A stretch of 39,595 nucleotides of DNA from positions 1-39,595 of the forward strand of contig JAFGGN010000084.1 in the NCBI GenBank assembly GCA_016930535.1. Reading direction: 5' to 3'. The notes beneath the pieces are model-generated. The model was given only the letters and a program-made list of their open reading frames with translations. It was not told the origin of the DNA and searched no databases. Both the position numbers and the translations under genes were made by a program. Source of the DNA: a bacterium. Lineage in GTDB: Bacteria; Zhuqueibacterota; QNDG01; JAFGCO01. Every line of letters starts with the position of its first letter. The stretch's first letter is position 1. This document shows positions 18,910 through 27,750 of this stretch, in pieces.

Positions 18910-20070
18910 TCATTTTGCGGGTGCGAACATCGCAATGAGGCCGTCTTCCGTTCCGATCCATATCCTGCCGTTCACCACGGCCGGGGATCCTGAAATCGGG
19001 GAGGCCAGATCATAGGACCAGAGTTCGCTTCCGGCTTTCAGGGACAGCAGATAGATCCGTCCGTCTCCGGAGCAGGCCACGACTTTGTCACCGCAGATCA
19101 CGGGAGAGCTGTCCACCTCACCCTGTGTCCTGAATTTCCAGCGAAGACGGCCCGATTTTTTTTCCACGCAGTAAATCGTTTCATCCCGTGATCCGGCCAC
19201 GACCGTTTCCCTGCCCACGGCCGGAGAAGAGAAAAAGGGGCTTCCCCGGTCTTCATCCCCGAATGTCCAGACAAGCTTCTGTGTTTTCAGATCCGCACAG
19301 ACCAGCAGATTGCCGTAATGCCCCACATAGGCTGAATCTCCGTCCACGGCCGCGGATCCTGCGATATATGATCCCACCTCGATTTCGTGCACTTTCTTTC
19401 CGCCATGAACCGAGATTTGATGAAGCAGGGCATCACATCCGCCGAAAATCACACTCTTTTGATACACGGCCGGCGCCCCGTTGATAAAATTATCCGTTTC
19501 ATAGGTCCAGACGGCCTTTCCGGACTCTGCATCGATGCAGTGCATACGATGATCATAACTGCCGGCCACGATCCAGAATCCACCGCCTTTCGTGGCCTGT
19601 ACCACATTGGCGGAACCGGTCACCTGCTGGCCGGTTTCATACGTCCATGACAGGCGTCCGTTTCCGGCATTATAGGCACGGATATTTCCGTCCAGAGATC
19701 CGACAATCACCTTACCGTCCGCGATGAGTGAAGGCGCCTCGATCGAAGCGCCTGTACCCCGGGCCCAGCGCCGGATCCCGGAATCGATATCGAGTGCATA
19801 CAGCGTATCGTCGGAAGATCCGATATACACGGTATTCTGATAGACCACGGGTGAGGATTTGAATCCGTCGCCGATTTGTATTGACCAGACTATTTGCAGC
19901 GGTTCCTGTATCGATCCCGACGCCCTGCCTGTCAGGGACGGATTTCCGCGGAACACGGGCCACCCGGCCGGGCTGTTTCCCTGCTTTTGATTCATTTCGC
20001 CCTTCTGTGCGTAAACAGCCATCGCGACACAAAGTATCAATGCCGCTACCCGTGTTCCCCTCTGCTTCAT
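18910..20070 (-). CDS. Secreted PQQ-like beta-propeller protein (propeller 6)
   Basis: A 386-residue protein with a cleavable signal peptide ending near AVYAQ (residue 21). The mature N-terminus carries GWPVFRGNPSLTG, the WPxxRG signature shared by all six propellers in this run. Repeats of the form V-x-G-x-D-x-x-x-Y-A-x-D-x-x-S/T-G-x-x-x-W (for example LYALDIDSGIRRWARG, MHCIDAESGKAVWTYE, IYCVEKKSGRLRWKFR) build the propeller. This is the fold of BamB and quinoprotein dehydrogenases. No catalytic acid/calcium site or haem motif is recognisable, so bound PQQ is not implied. Its ATG overlaps the previous stop by 4 nt (ATGA at 20067-20070), showing translational coupling to the flavoprotein gene. 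Confidence 0.88.
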   Translation of the reverse strand: MKQRGTRVAALILCVAMAVYAQKGEMNQKQGNSPAGWPVFRGNPSLTGRASGSIQEPLQIVWSIQIGDGFKSSPVVYQNTVYIGSSDDTLYALDIDSGIRRWARGTGASIEAPSLIADGKVIVGSLDGNIRAYNAGNGRLSWTYETGQQVTGSANVVQATKGGGFWIVAGSYDHRMHCIDAESGKAVWTYETDNFINGAPAVYQKSVIFGGCDALLHQISVHGGKKVHEIEVGSYIAGSAAVDGDSAYVGHYGNLLVCADLKTQKLVWTFGDEDRGSPFFSSPAVGRETVVAGSRDETIYCVEKKSGRLRWKFRTQGEVDSSPVICGDKVVACSGDGRIYLLSLKAGSELWSYDLASPISGSPAVVNGRIWIGTEDGLIAMFAPAK

Positions 20071-21650
20071 GATGTCCCCTCTTCAGTTTCTGCCCAGGCA
20101 AGGGCACCGGTCGGGCACGAACGGATACAGAGATCCGCCGTGGATTTTAATGCCTGATCGAGCGAAGCGTCGAAGGGCGCTCCGATCCGGACCTGAAATC
20201 CGCGCCCCAGAAAAGTCAACCCCATAGGCTCTTTCATTTTCTGTGTGATGCGCACACAAAGCCCGCAACGGATGCATTTACCCTGTTCATACACGACACC
20301 GCCCGGCTGCACCTTTTTTTCCAGCGGCAGCCGTTCTTCTCCCATGTATTTCTTTGCTGTCGCACCGTACTGTTCTGCATAATGCCGCAGCCGGCAGGAT
20401 TCCGGTTTCCTGCAGTCGCAATGCAGGCAGCGGCGTGCCTCTATGGAAGCCTCCGGTTCCGTGAATCCCGCACGGATCCCCTGTTCCGGATCGCGGCGAG
20501 GACCTGGGCCGGATTCCTGCATCAGGACCGGAATTTCATCGGGCTGAATGCGTCCGATCCGGGACTGAAACCGTTCGGGCGGTCCTGTGACAGGCAAACC
20601 GCGCAGGAACTGATCCGCGGACACGGCCATGCTCCTCCCATGGGCGGATGACCGTACGGCCAGCTTTCCCGGACTGATCATGCCCCCGCCTGCAAATACA
20701 CCGGTCGTCCCGGTCTGAAAGGTTCCCGGATGCACACGGACACCGCGTCCCGAGGTCTCGAGACCGAGACTGCCGATTATGTCCGGATCCGTTTCGCCGA
20801 TACACAGAATCACGGCATCGAATTGCCTGCGAAGTGTATCCAGCGTCCAATCTGCGCCGAGCCGGCTGCCGCCTGTAAAAACCACTCCCAGTTTTTCGAT
20901 GATGTGCCATTCCGAATCGATAATCTGCGGCGGCAGGATATCATCTGAAATCATGGTACGCATGGCGCCGCCGGGTTTGCTCTCCTTATCGAACACCGTA
21001 CACGCATGTCCCAGGGCACCGGCATAATACGCGGCGCTCATTCCTGCAGGACCGGCACCGACAACGGCAATCTTTTTTCCGGTATCCTGCGAGCGCGCCG
21101 GTATATAGGGTTTTTTCGCGGACAGATCCGCATCCGCGGCAAAGCGCTTGAGCAGACAGATCGATACCGGTGCATCCGCTTCCTTTCTCCTGCATCCTTT
21201 TTCACAGGGTGCCGGACAGATACGGCCCAGGACGGCCGGGATGGCGATATGCGCCTTGACGGTTTCAATGGCTTGACGCATGGCGCCGCCGGCTATCTCC
21301 CTGAGCATGCGCGGAATATGCATATGGGCCGGACAGATCAGGCTGCATGGAGCCTCACAGTCACCTACATGTTCACTGAGGAGAAGATTCAGGGCCTGCT
21401 GCCGTGCCTCGTTTACAGGAGCCGATTCCGTTTCGATGGTCATGCCCGTTTCCGCCAATGCGGAACAGGCCGGCATCAGACGGCCGGATGCCGTGTCTTC
21501 GACCACACAGATCATGCAGGAGGTATGCTGTCCGTATCCCTCCTGATAGCAGAGTGTGGGTATGACCAGGTCGAGTTTTTTACACGCATCGAGCAGAGTC
21601 GTTCCTTTTGCAACCTGGATCTTCCTGCCGTTTACGGTCAGCCGGATCAA
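20067..21650 (-). CDS. 2Fe-2S / GltD-like FAD-NAD(P) oxidoreductase subunit with C-terminal 4Fe-4S motif
   Basis: I start it at TTG 21650, inside the sequence GGAGGTGAATTGA. The TTG overlaps the upstream TGA stop by one frame shift (TTGA) and has a strong Shine-Dalgarno; the open frame extends to 21689 but that part lies within the upstream gene. The 527-residue product has a NuoG-type 2Fe-2S domain (TLCYQEG, SCMICVVE, PACS; residues 1-75). A GltD-type cysteine motif follows (DCEAPCSLICPAHMHIP and ICPAPCEKGCRR). A dinucleotide-binding fold (VVGAGPAGMSAAYYAG) leads an FAD/NAD(P) domain. A C-terminal motif CIRCGLC with a distant CPTGAL can supply one 4Fe-4S site. The layout matches the NfnB-like subunit of bifurcating transhydrogenases. 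It probably forms a cytosolic complex with the product of 21647-24007. Confidence 0.85.
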   Translation of the reverse strand: MIRLTVNGRKIQVAKGTTLLDACKKLDLVIPTLCYQEGYGQHTSCMICVVEDTASGRLMPACSALAETGMTIETESAPVNEARQQALNLLLSEHVGDCEAPCSLICPAHMHIPRMLREIAGGAMRQAIETVKAHIAIPAVLGRICPAPCEKGCRRKEADAPVSICLLKRFAADADLSAKKPYIPARSQDTGKKIAVVGAGPAGMSAAYYAGALGHACTVFDKESKPGGAMRTMISDDILPPQIIDSEWHIIEKLGVVFTGGSRLGADWTLDTLRRQFDAVILCIGETDPDIIGSLGLETSGRGVRVHPGTFQTGTTGVFAGGGMISPGKLAVRSSAHGRSMAVSADQFLRGLPVTGPPERFQSRIGRIQPDEIPVLMQESGPGPRRDPEQGIRAGFTEPEASIEARRCLHCDCRKPESCRLRHYAEQYGATAKKYMGEERLPLEKKVQPGGVVYEQGKCIRCGLCVRITQKMKEPMGLTFLGRGFQVRIGAPFDASLDQALKSTADLCIRSCPTGALAWAETEEGTS

Positions 21651-24007
21651 TTCACCTCCACCGCATCGCTTGGACAAACCTGGCGGCAATTGTCACAACG
21701 AATACATTTTTCTGTATCGATTTCATGTTTTTTGTAGGGGGTCCAGGGAATCGCGTCCGCGGGACAGCCCTGTGCACATCGCGTGCACCCGATGCAATCG
21801 TCCGTGATCCTGTACCGGATCAGGGCCTTGCATTTGCCTGCCGGACAACGTCCTTCCACATGGGCCTCGACCTCCTCTCTGAAATACCGCAGAGTCGAAA
21901 GCACCGGATTCGGCGCTGTCCTTCCCAGCCCGCAAAGACTGCCTTTTTTTACGGCCTGTGCCAGGGATTCCAGTTTATCGATATCGGCCGCAGAAGCGCG
22001 TCCTTCACACAGCCGGTCCAGGATTTCAAGCATGCGTTTGGTTCCGATCCGGCAGAACGTGCATTTTCCGCAGGATTCCTGCTGCGTAAACGCCAGAAAA
22101 TACCGTGCGATATCCACCATGCAGTCCGACTCGTCCAGCACAACCAGGCCGCCGGAGCCCATCATGGCACCTGCATTGAGCAGGGCTTCATAATCCACCG
22201 GTGTATCCGCCATGGATGCCGGAATGCACCCGCCCGAAGGTCCGCCGATCTGCACCGCCTTGAATGCCTTGTCATCGGCGCAGCCGCCGCCGATATCTTC
22301 CACGATCTCCCTAATCGTGATGCCCATGGGTACTTCGATCAGACCGCCGCGCCTGATTTTTCCGGCCAGAGAAAAGACTTTGGTACCCTTGCTTTTTTCC
22401 GTACCGAGCCGGCTGAACGATCCGGAACCGTTTTGGAAAATCCAGGGTATGGTGGCAAAGGTTTCACAATTGTTGATCAGAGTCGGATTACCATGCAAAC
22501 CGTGTTCTGAAGGATACGGAGGCCGGATTCTCGGCATGCCGCGTTTTCCTTCCACAGAGGCGATCAGTGCCGTTTCTTCACCGCAGACAAAGGCGCCTGC
22601 CCCCTGCTGTATGGAAAACGAAAGGGAATAATCCGTATCAAAGGGTCGGTCGCCAAGCAGTCCGGCTTCCGTGCACTTTCTGATTGCCTCGCCGACACGC
22701 TGAACCGCCAGCGGATACTCGGCCCGTATGTAAAAAATGCAGCGATGGGCACCAACCGCCTTTGCAGCGATCATCATCCCCTCGATCACGCGGTAAGGAT
22801 AGGATTCAAGAAGCATTCTGTCCATGAATGCGCCGGGATCCCCTTCATCGCAGTTGCATATCACGGTTTTCGGCCCGCCCGCTGCGGACCGGACCAGGGA
22901 CCATTTCCTGCCTGTTGGGAAACCGGCGCCTCCCCTGCCGCGGATTCCGCTGGCAATGACTTCGTCCATGATCGCTTCGGGAGACCGGGAAACATAACAG
23001 TCCTGTGCAGCTTCGAATCCGTGATGTTTTTCGTATTCCTCCAGATCCAGCGGGTCCAGGATGCCGCAGAATTCGGTGCTGATATGCAGCTGTCGGCCGA
23101 GGAAGGCGGCCACGGGTTTGTCGCGTACATCGATGGCATATCGTGTCACCGGTTTCCAGGCCGCATCCGTATACAGATCTTCGATCCAGCGCGCTACGTG
23201 ATTTTTCAGTTTCAGAACAGGATGAACGGGTTTGAAGTGGGCCTGAACGATTTTAGGCACGTCCTGAATCTGCACGCGGGCATAGAGAACGGGGTCACGA
23301 CCGGGCAGCACGATTTCCATCAACGGAGTCTGATGACACATGCCCACGCAGCCCACACGCTTCACGGACACAGGTGTATCCAGACCGGCTACAGTTTCCT
23401 GAATGGAGTGAAATACCGCTCCTGAACCGCCTGCCTGGCAGCATGATCCGAGGCCCACGCGAATTTCCGTTTCTGCCCGGAGCGTAAACGCGCCTGATTT
23501 GCCTGAAACGGACGATCCGGATTCCCTGCCGAGAAAATCCCGCAGCAGGTCAGGCACACCGGAAGGCAGCACATGGCCGTAAGTCACGTCATCGATCTGA
23601 ACCACGGGTGCCAGTGTGCAGCAGCCAAGGCATGCCACCTTGCTGACCGTAAAAAGCCTGTCGCGGTCCGTATCCTCGCCCGGTTTCAGGGCCAGGTGCC
23701 GGTTGAACGCATCCAGGACGCGTTCAGAGCCCTTGACATGGCAGGCCGTACCCATACACACACGAATCGTATGCCGGCCGGCCGGCCGATGGCGAAACTG
23801 TGGAAAAAACGTGGCCACGCCGAAAAGCTCTGCGGGCGTAATGTCCGTCATTTCACAACACTTATGCAGCACGGGCGCGGGCAGATAATGGTAGTGGCCC
23901 TGTATCGCCTGAAGGATCGGAATCAGATCGGACCGTTTTTCTCCCGCATTGCGGATGATCCGCTCCATTTCCTCAGGATCGAAACTTTCCGTATGCATCT
24001 CTGTCAT
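21647..24007 (-). CDS. NuoE-NuoF (HydC-HydB type) fusion NADH dehydrogenase subunit with C-terminal 2x4Fe-4S ferredoxin
   Basis: ATG 24007 has AGGA 7 nt upstream and starts a normal NuoE N-terminus (786 residues). A TTG at 24064 with AAGGAG 7 nt upstream is in frame and would add 19 hydrophobic residues, so it is a less likely alternative. Domains in order: NuoE thioredoxin-fold 2Fe-2S (CMGTAC, CLGCC); a second 2Fe-2S thioredoxin-like domain (GSCCQAGGS, GCVGMC) as in HydB; the NuoF FMN/NADH domain (GRGGAGFPTGRKW, CNCDEGDPGAFMDR, CGEETALIASVEG); the SLBB and 4Fe-4S domains (ESCGKCTFCRIGT); and two ferredoxin motifs (CIGCTRCAQGCP, CIRCDNCRQVCP). The reaction is NADH oxidation or NAD+ reduction with iron-sulfur partners. 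There is no hydrogenase, and the rest of complex I is absent. Confidence 0.9.
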   Translation of the reverse strand: MTEMHTESFDPEEMERIIRNAGEKRSDLIPILQAIQGHYHYLPAPVLHKCCEMTDITPAELFGVATFFPQFRHRPAGRHTIRVCMGTACHVKGSERVLDAFNRHLALKPGEDTDRDRLFTVSKVACLGCCTLAPVVQIDDVTYGHVLPSGVPDLLRDFLGRESGSSVSGKSGAFTLRAETEIRVGLGSCCQAGGSGAVFHSIQETVAGLDTPVSVKRVGCVGMCHQTPLMEIVLPGRDPVLYARVQIQDVPKIVQAHFKPVHPVLKLKNHVARWIEDLYTDAAWKPVTRYAIDVRDKPVAAFLGRQLHISTEFCGILDPLDLEEYEKHHGFEAAQDCYVSRSPEAIMDEVIASGIRGRGGAGFPTGRKWSLVRSAAGGPKTVICNCDEGDPGAFMDRMLLESYPYRVIEGMMIAAKAVGAHRCIFYIRAEYPLAVQRVGEAIRKCTEAGLLGDRPFDTDYSLSFSIQQGAGAFVCGEETALIASVEGKRGMPRIRPPYPSEHGLHGNPTLINNCETFATIPWIFQNGSGSFSRLGTEKSKGTKVFSLAGKIRRGGLIEVPMGITIREIVEDIGGGCADDKAFKAVQIGGPSGGCIPASMADTPVDYEALLNAGAMMGSGGLVVLDESDCMVDIARYFLAFTQQESCGKCTFCRIGTKRMLEILDRLCEGRASAADIDKLESLAQAVKKGSLCGLGRTAPNPVLSTLRYFREEVEAHVEGRCPAGKCKALIRYRITDDCIGCTRCAQGCPADAIPWTPYKKHEIDTEKCIRCDNCRQVCPSDAVEVN

Positions 24008-24164
24008 TGTGGTTTCCTGACCGGAATCAACGACCACTGCAAAAATCAGTGGTCTGAAGATCAATCGCCATCTCCTTATGACGGAACCCTATCGATGACA
24101 GTCCGTCATCAAAATTCTTTTGAACCCCTGAAGCCAGGCAGATGTGCATCCGGTTCATCCTATT
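24008..24164 (-). promoter_or_regulatory. Structured intercistronic region with two perfect 8-bp hairpins
   Basis: This 157-nt gap is the largest in the 14-gene run. It holds GACCACTG/CAGTGGTC with a 7-nt loop (24032-24054) and ATGACGGA/TCCGTCAT with a 16-nt loop (24078-24109). Neither is followed by a T-run on the minus strand, so simple termination is unlikely. RNA processing, stability control or protein binding could explain them. No convincing promoter was found in the gap. Confidence 0.55.
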
Positions 24165-25877
24165 CTATGAGCCGAAACAGAACAAATGCGATTCACCCCG
24201 TATATACAGCCGGCTGTTCTTCATGCCGGGTGTGCTAAATACATCCTCGCCAACGGAAGGCTCGCCCGCCGAAACATAGACCGAGTCCATATTGAAAATA
24301 TGCATCACGCCGCCCATATCCATCAGATAGACATGGTTTTCGGCAAGGACCGGGGACGCGTAAAATCCATTCCTGAATTCCTGTTCCCAGTATACCTCAC
24401 CTGTTTTCGCATTGAGACAATTTACAAATCCATCTGCCGTGGCGAGAATCAGAACATGTGAGTCGGCCAGCGGACTGGAAGTATTGGGCAGGTATTCATC
24501 CCATTCCCAGACAATTTCGGGTTCCGCCGATGAGTGGGGCACGCGAATAGCGGAGGCCGTGGCATATTCATTGGCCACGAAAACGAGACCATCCGCATAT
24601 GCGGCAGAAGGAGCTACTTCTCCATAGAGGCAATCCGAATGCCACAGCAGTTTTCCCGTCCGCGGATCATAACTGTGCACGGACTCGCTGTTGGTCAATA
24701 TCAGTTCCATCCGTCCGTTGATATCGACGCAGATGGGAGATGACCAGGAAATGGAACCGCGTCTTTGTTCCCATGCGGTTTGTCCTGAAGCAGTCTGGAT
24801 CGCGATCAGTCTGGAATTCTCATTCTGATCATACTGAACGATCAGCAGGTTTTCATACACGATCAGGGACGATGAATGACCGTAGTGGTTTTCCGGAACG
24901 CCCAGGTTTTTTGCCCAGAGACGGCCGCCGTTCATATCCAGGCCGACCAGGTCCCCGGTGCCGAACAGGGCAAATACCGCCTGTCCGTCCGTTGCGGCGG
25001 TGGGAGCGGCGTACCCGGTTTCCGCCGACACATCGGGCCACTGTTCCCTGGGCGGCGAACCGGTAATCCCTCTCACCTCATGCTGCCAGCGCATCTCGCC
25101 GGTGCCCGCATTATAACAGTACACCTGTTCACCGTCCTTGTCGGCTCCTGTCACAAATACATAATCATCCCAGATTACCGGCGAGCTCATGCCTGGCTTT
25201 GGTATCGCCGCCTTCCACAGCATATGCGTTCCGGTGTTCACGTCCCAGGAAACGGGCAGTCCCGTTGCAAGGCCATGACCATTGCCTCCGGGGCCCCTGA
25301 AACCGGGCCATTGCTGCATGATTTCTTCCTGTGCGGGAAAAGCGGATCCGGACTTTGCCGTGACACCGGTTTCGAGTCCTGAATACGTGAGAGCGGCAAG
25401 ACTGATCGAAAGGACGATCAGGCCTGCACCGCTGAAAATAATGGCCTGCCTGGCCCTGAATACATCCTTCCAGAACGCTGAAGTGCCGGACAATGATTCC
25501 GGACCCGGCTGTTTTTTTTCAATTTCCTGCATGGTTTTCGCGGAAGCGAAAAAGACCACGATCCCGCAGAGCAGAAGGAATCCGCCGGTTTTTATCTGCC
25601 ATTTGCTGGTAAAATAGGCCTTTCTTGCGAGCAGATCCAGCGCCCGTATCTGCTCCTGAAGTTGCGCATCATCCGGATTCTGTTCAAGCTGCGCATAGAG
25701 AACAGCCATGGCCGGGCTGTCCAGCGGGTCCAGTGCCCGGATCTGAAAGTAATTGGCAATAAGAAGCACGCAAATCACGAGTGAGAATGCAGCGGATACC
25801 GCCAAAGCGCCGCGTGCGGCCGCATGGATCCATTGACTGCGGAATGGTTTCTGCATTGTGGATTCTGTCGTGTTCAT
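24165..25877 (-). CDS. Membrane-anchored PQQ-like beta-propeller protein (propeller 5)
   Basis: ATG 25877 overlaps the stop of the membrane ferredoxin gene by 4 nt (ATGA) and is preferred over an in-frame ATG at 25910. The product is 570 residues. The N-terminal 160 residues hold three hydrophobic segments (AVSAAFSLVICVLLIA, GGFLLLCGIVVFFA, AIIFSGAGLIVLSISLAAL) separated by a short helical domain. Then comes QWPGFRGPGGNG and a propeller of repeats such as VYCYNAGTGEMRWQHE, LVGLDMNGGRLWAKN and VNCLNAKTGEVYWEQE. The propeller is therefore tethered at the membrane beside the NapH-like ferredoxin encoded immediately upstream. That makes a direct partner role plausible (inference). No haem or quinone-site motif was seen. 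Confidence 0.87.
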   Translation of the reverse strand: MNTTESTMQKPFRSQWIHAAARGALAVSAAFSLVICVLLIANYFQIRALDPLDSPAMAVLYAQLEQNPDDAQLQEQIRALDLLARKAYFTSKWQIKTGGFLLLCGIVVFFASAKTMQEIEKKQPGPESLSGTSAFWKDVFRARQAIIFSGAGLIVLSISLAALTYSGLETGVTAKSGSAFPAQEEIMQQWPGFRGPGGNGHGLATGLPVSWDVNTGTHMLWKAAIPKPGMSSPVIWDDYVFVTGADKDGEQVYCYNAGTGEMRWQHEVRGITGSPPREQWPDVSAETGYAAPTAATDGQAVFALFGTGDLVGLDMNGGRLWAKNLGVPENHYGHSSSLIVYENLLIVQYDQNENSRLIAIQTASGQTAWEQRRGSISWSSPICVDINGRMELILTNSESVHSYDPRTGKLLWHSDCLYGEVAPSAAYADGLVFVANEYATASAIRVPHSSAEPEIVWEWDEYLPNTSSPLADSHVLILATADGFVNCLNAKTGEVYWEQEFRNGFYASPVLAENHVYLMDMGGVMHIFNMDSVYVSAGEPSVGEDVFSTPGMKNSRLYIRGESHLFCFGS

Positions 25878-27184
25878 TTCTCTGCCTTCCTCATATGCTG
25901 TCTGGGACAACTTTCAAAGCACCGTCCGCAGCCAAAACAGGATTGGGGATCCGCTTCATAATCGTTTCTGTGCCGGACCATGGAGAGACCGAGCACCTGA
26001 CCCATGATGACAATCCCGAAAAAAATGCCCGCAATCCACGATCCGGTCCGGAACCGGTTCCGTATCTGGACCGCTTCCTTGATCAGAATGCCAGGATCGT
26101 TGCCGCTTGCCCTGAATCCGCGGCTTTCGAGTGTGGTCTGATCCGTGCTGCCCGTTTCTTCCTTTACGATCTGTTCCGCAAGCCTTACCGTGTAATGCAT
26201 GCGTGAGATCAGCGGATGCATCAGGGATACGGACCAGCCCATGAGCATAATCACGAGTGGTGCAGCAATGAGCAATGCTCTGAGACGTCTGACACCGGTT
26301 CTGCGTGATTCGGGAGGATCATCCGGCACGGGTTTACTGATGGCCCCATATGGACAGGCATTCTCGCAGAGCCGGCATTGAACACAGATATCCGGCGATA
26401 TGCTCACACGAAATCTGGATAATTTCGACATCCATCCGAGAATGACACCGTAAGGGCACAGGAAACGGCAGTACGGCCTGCCTATGACGGTCGACAGGAT
26501 GATAAAAAACAACCCGAGAAGCAGTATGTCGAAGGAACCGCTCCTCCTGAACAGGGCCACAAACGGATCGAAGCGGCAAATCAGAAACGTGGCGCCCGTA
26601 GCTGCTGCCAGAACGGCCATTCCCAGGTACAGTACAGGCAGGATTCCCAGAATGCGGCTCAGCCGGAAGGGGACGGTTGCCGGACGCAGCAGAACGAATT
26701 CCTGCACCGCGCCCAGGGGACATACCGAGGCGCAGAAAGTGCGTCCGAAAAACAGGGTAAAGAGAATCGGAATCGAGAAAAACACAATGACGGTCAGCGG
26801 AACGGCATAAGACTGATTGAAAACAGCCAGGGTCATATTCTGGATGGATCCGACCGGGCAGACACACCCCCTGCGCCAGAATCCGAAGTACAGGAGCGAA
26901 ACAATCGTGAGAACGAACAGGGCCTTGCGCGAACGGCGCCGGTGTGCAAAAACTGTGGCCAGTATCAGCATCAGAACGAGGACGGCCATGTCGAGGATTT
27001 CAAATACATGGCCTCGGCCATCCGGAGTCGTTGTCCTGGGCTGCTGATAGGCGGATTCGAATTCGGGTTTTGGAAAACGGTTTTCCGCAGCGGCCCATTG
27101 TGCGGCCATAAAAATCATGACGACCGCCGTCAGCAGCACTGCCCATTTCGGTTTCGATCCGCTCAGCGATGTCACTTTCTTCAT
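25874..27184 (-). CDS. NapH/NosR-like membrane polyferredoxin
   Basis: A 436-residue integral membrane protein with about six to seven hydrophobic segments. It carries the CxxxCP-type motifs of the NapH/NosR/CcoG group: RGCVCPVGS, CASVCPLGAVQE and CRFLCPYGV. Two ferredoxin motifs follow, CVQCRLCENACP near residue 270 and CFGCGRCFESCP at the C-terminus. Such proteins take electrons from quinol or cytosolic ferredoxin and pass them to exported iron-sulfur or flavin proteins. NosR has an N-terminal FMN-binding domain that this protein lacks; a free-standing one is encoded at 8817-9290. Its ATG overlaps the preceding NapG-like stop by 4 nt, so the pair is translationally coupled as in nap and similar operons. 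Confidence 0.85.
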   Translation of the reverse strand: MKKVTSLSGSKPKWAVLLTAVVMIFMAAQWAAAENRFPKPEFESAYQQPRTTTPDGRGHVFEILDMAVLVLMLILATVFAHRRRSRKALFVLTIVSLLYFGFWRRGCVCPVGSIQNMTLAVFNQSYAVPLTVIVFFSIPILFTLFFGRTFCASVCPLGAVQEFVLLRPATVPFRLSRILGILPVLYLGMAVLAAATGATFLICRFDPFVALFRRSGSFDILLLGLFFIILSTVIGRPYCRFLCPYGVILGWMSKLSRFRVSISPDICVQCRLCENACPYGAISKPVPDDPPESRRTGVRRLRALLIAAPLVIMLMGWSVSLMHPLISRMHYTVRLAEQIVKEETGSTDQTTLESRGFRASGNDPGILIKEAVQIRNRFRTGSWIAGIFFGIVIMGQVLGLSMVRHRNDYEADPQSCFGCGRCFESCPRQHMRKAEK

Positions 27185-27750
27185 AATCCCTGCTCCCCTT
27201 TGAGCAGATAGGGTCTGTCCGCCGGAACGCGTCTGAACGCCTCTCCGGCACAGTTACGGGCTATGGCGCAGTCGTTGCACTGCAGGCACCGGTCATGCCG
27301 CACCTGAAGATACAGCGAACCGTTGCCGAATGAACCGCATCCCTTGACACATTTGCCGCATCCGATGCATTTGGCTTCGTCGATTGTATATTCAAAATAA
27401 GGATCCTCGATAAATTGCCGCCGTATGGCGCCGCTCGGGCACAGCTGATTCTCGGCTGCCGTATCCAGCCTGTGCGCATCCGGTTTCGAATAGCCGCCGC
27501 AGAGCTCGCAATACCCGCATACATCGTAGGCATGAACGCATTTCACAGCGGACACATCGAGCACACAATCCGTGGCACAGCGTCCGCACTGTACACATTT
27601 ATCCGGATCGATCTGCCAGACCGTCCGGCGGCTGACGGACCGGTGCATCAGCAGGCCCGAAAGAGTGGCGACACCGAGAGCAGCCAGGCCCCGAAGGCCG
27701 TCCCTGAAAAAATCGCGCCGGGAGACCGGTTGTTTTTCATCCGGTTTCAT
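27181..27750 (-). CDS. Tat-exported NapG/NrfC-like polyferredoxin
   Basis: The 189-residue protein begins MKPDEKQPVSRRDFFRDG followed by a hydrophobic helix, a clear twin-arginine signal (SRRDFFR). Cysteine groups in order are CVQCGRCATDC, an isolated Cys, CGYCELC, LCPSGA, CIGCGKCVKGC and CLQCNDC with a last Cys (NCAGEA). Together they suffice for four 4Fe-4S clusters, as in NapG, NrfC and HybA. It would receive electrons on the outer face of the cytoplasmic membrane from the NapH-like protein whose gene overlaps it by 4 nt, and it overlaps the upstream propeller gene by 4 nt too. The terminal acceptor is not encoded within the run in a recognisable form. Confidence 0.88.
   Translation of the reverse strand: MKPDEKQPVSRRDFFRDGLRGLAALGVATLSGLLMHRSVSRRTVWQIDPDKCVQCGRCATDCVLDVSAVKCVHAYDVCGYCELCGGYSKPDAHRLDTAAENQLCPSGAIRRQFIEDPYFEYTIDEAKCIGCGKCVKGCGSFGNGSLYLQVRHDRCLQCNDCAIARNCAGEAFRRVPADRPYLLKGEQGL

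Noticed and set aside
21006..21737. 243-residue plus-strand open frame
   Set aside because: Opposite the well-supported flavoprotein gene and spans the border into the NuoEF gene.
23276..23350. Possible c-type haem motif in GCVGMCH
   Set aside because: Spacing is CxxxCH, and the cysteines belong to a thioredoxin-fold 2Fe-2S domain in a cytosolic protein.
21647..24007. Part of a respiratory complex I operon or a bifurcating hydrogenase
   Set aside because: No other nuo subunits, no H-cluster or NiFe motif adjacent; only the NADH module and a GltD-like partner are present.
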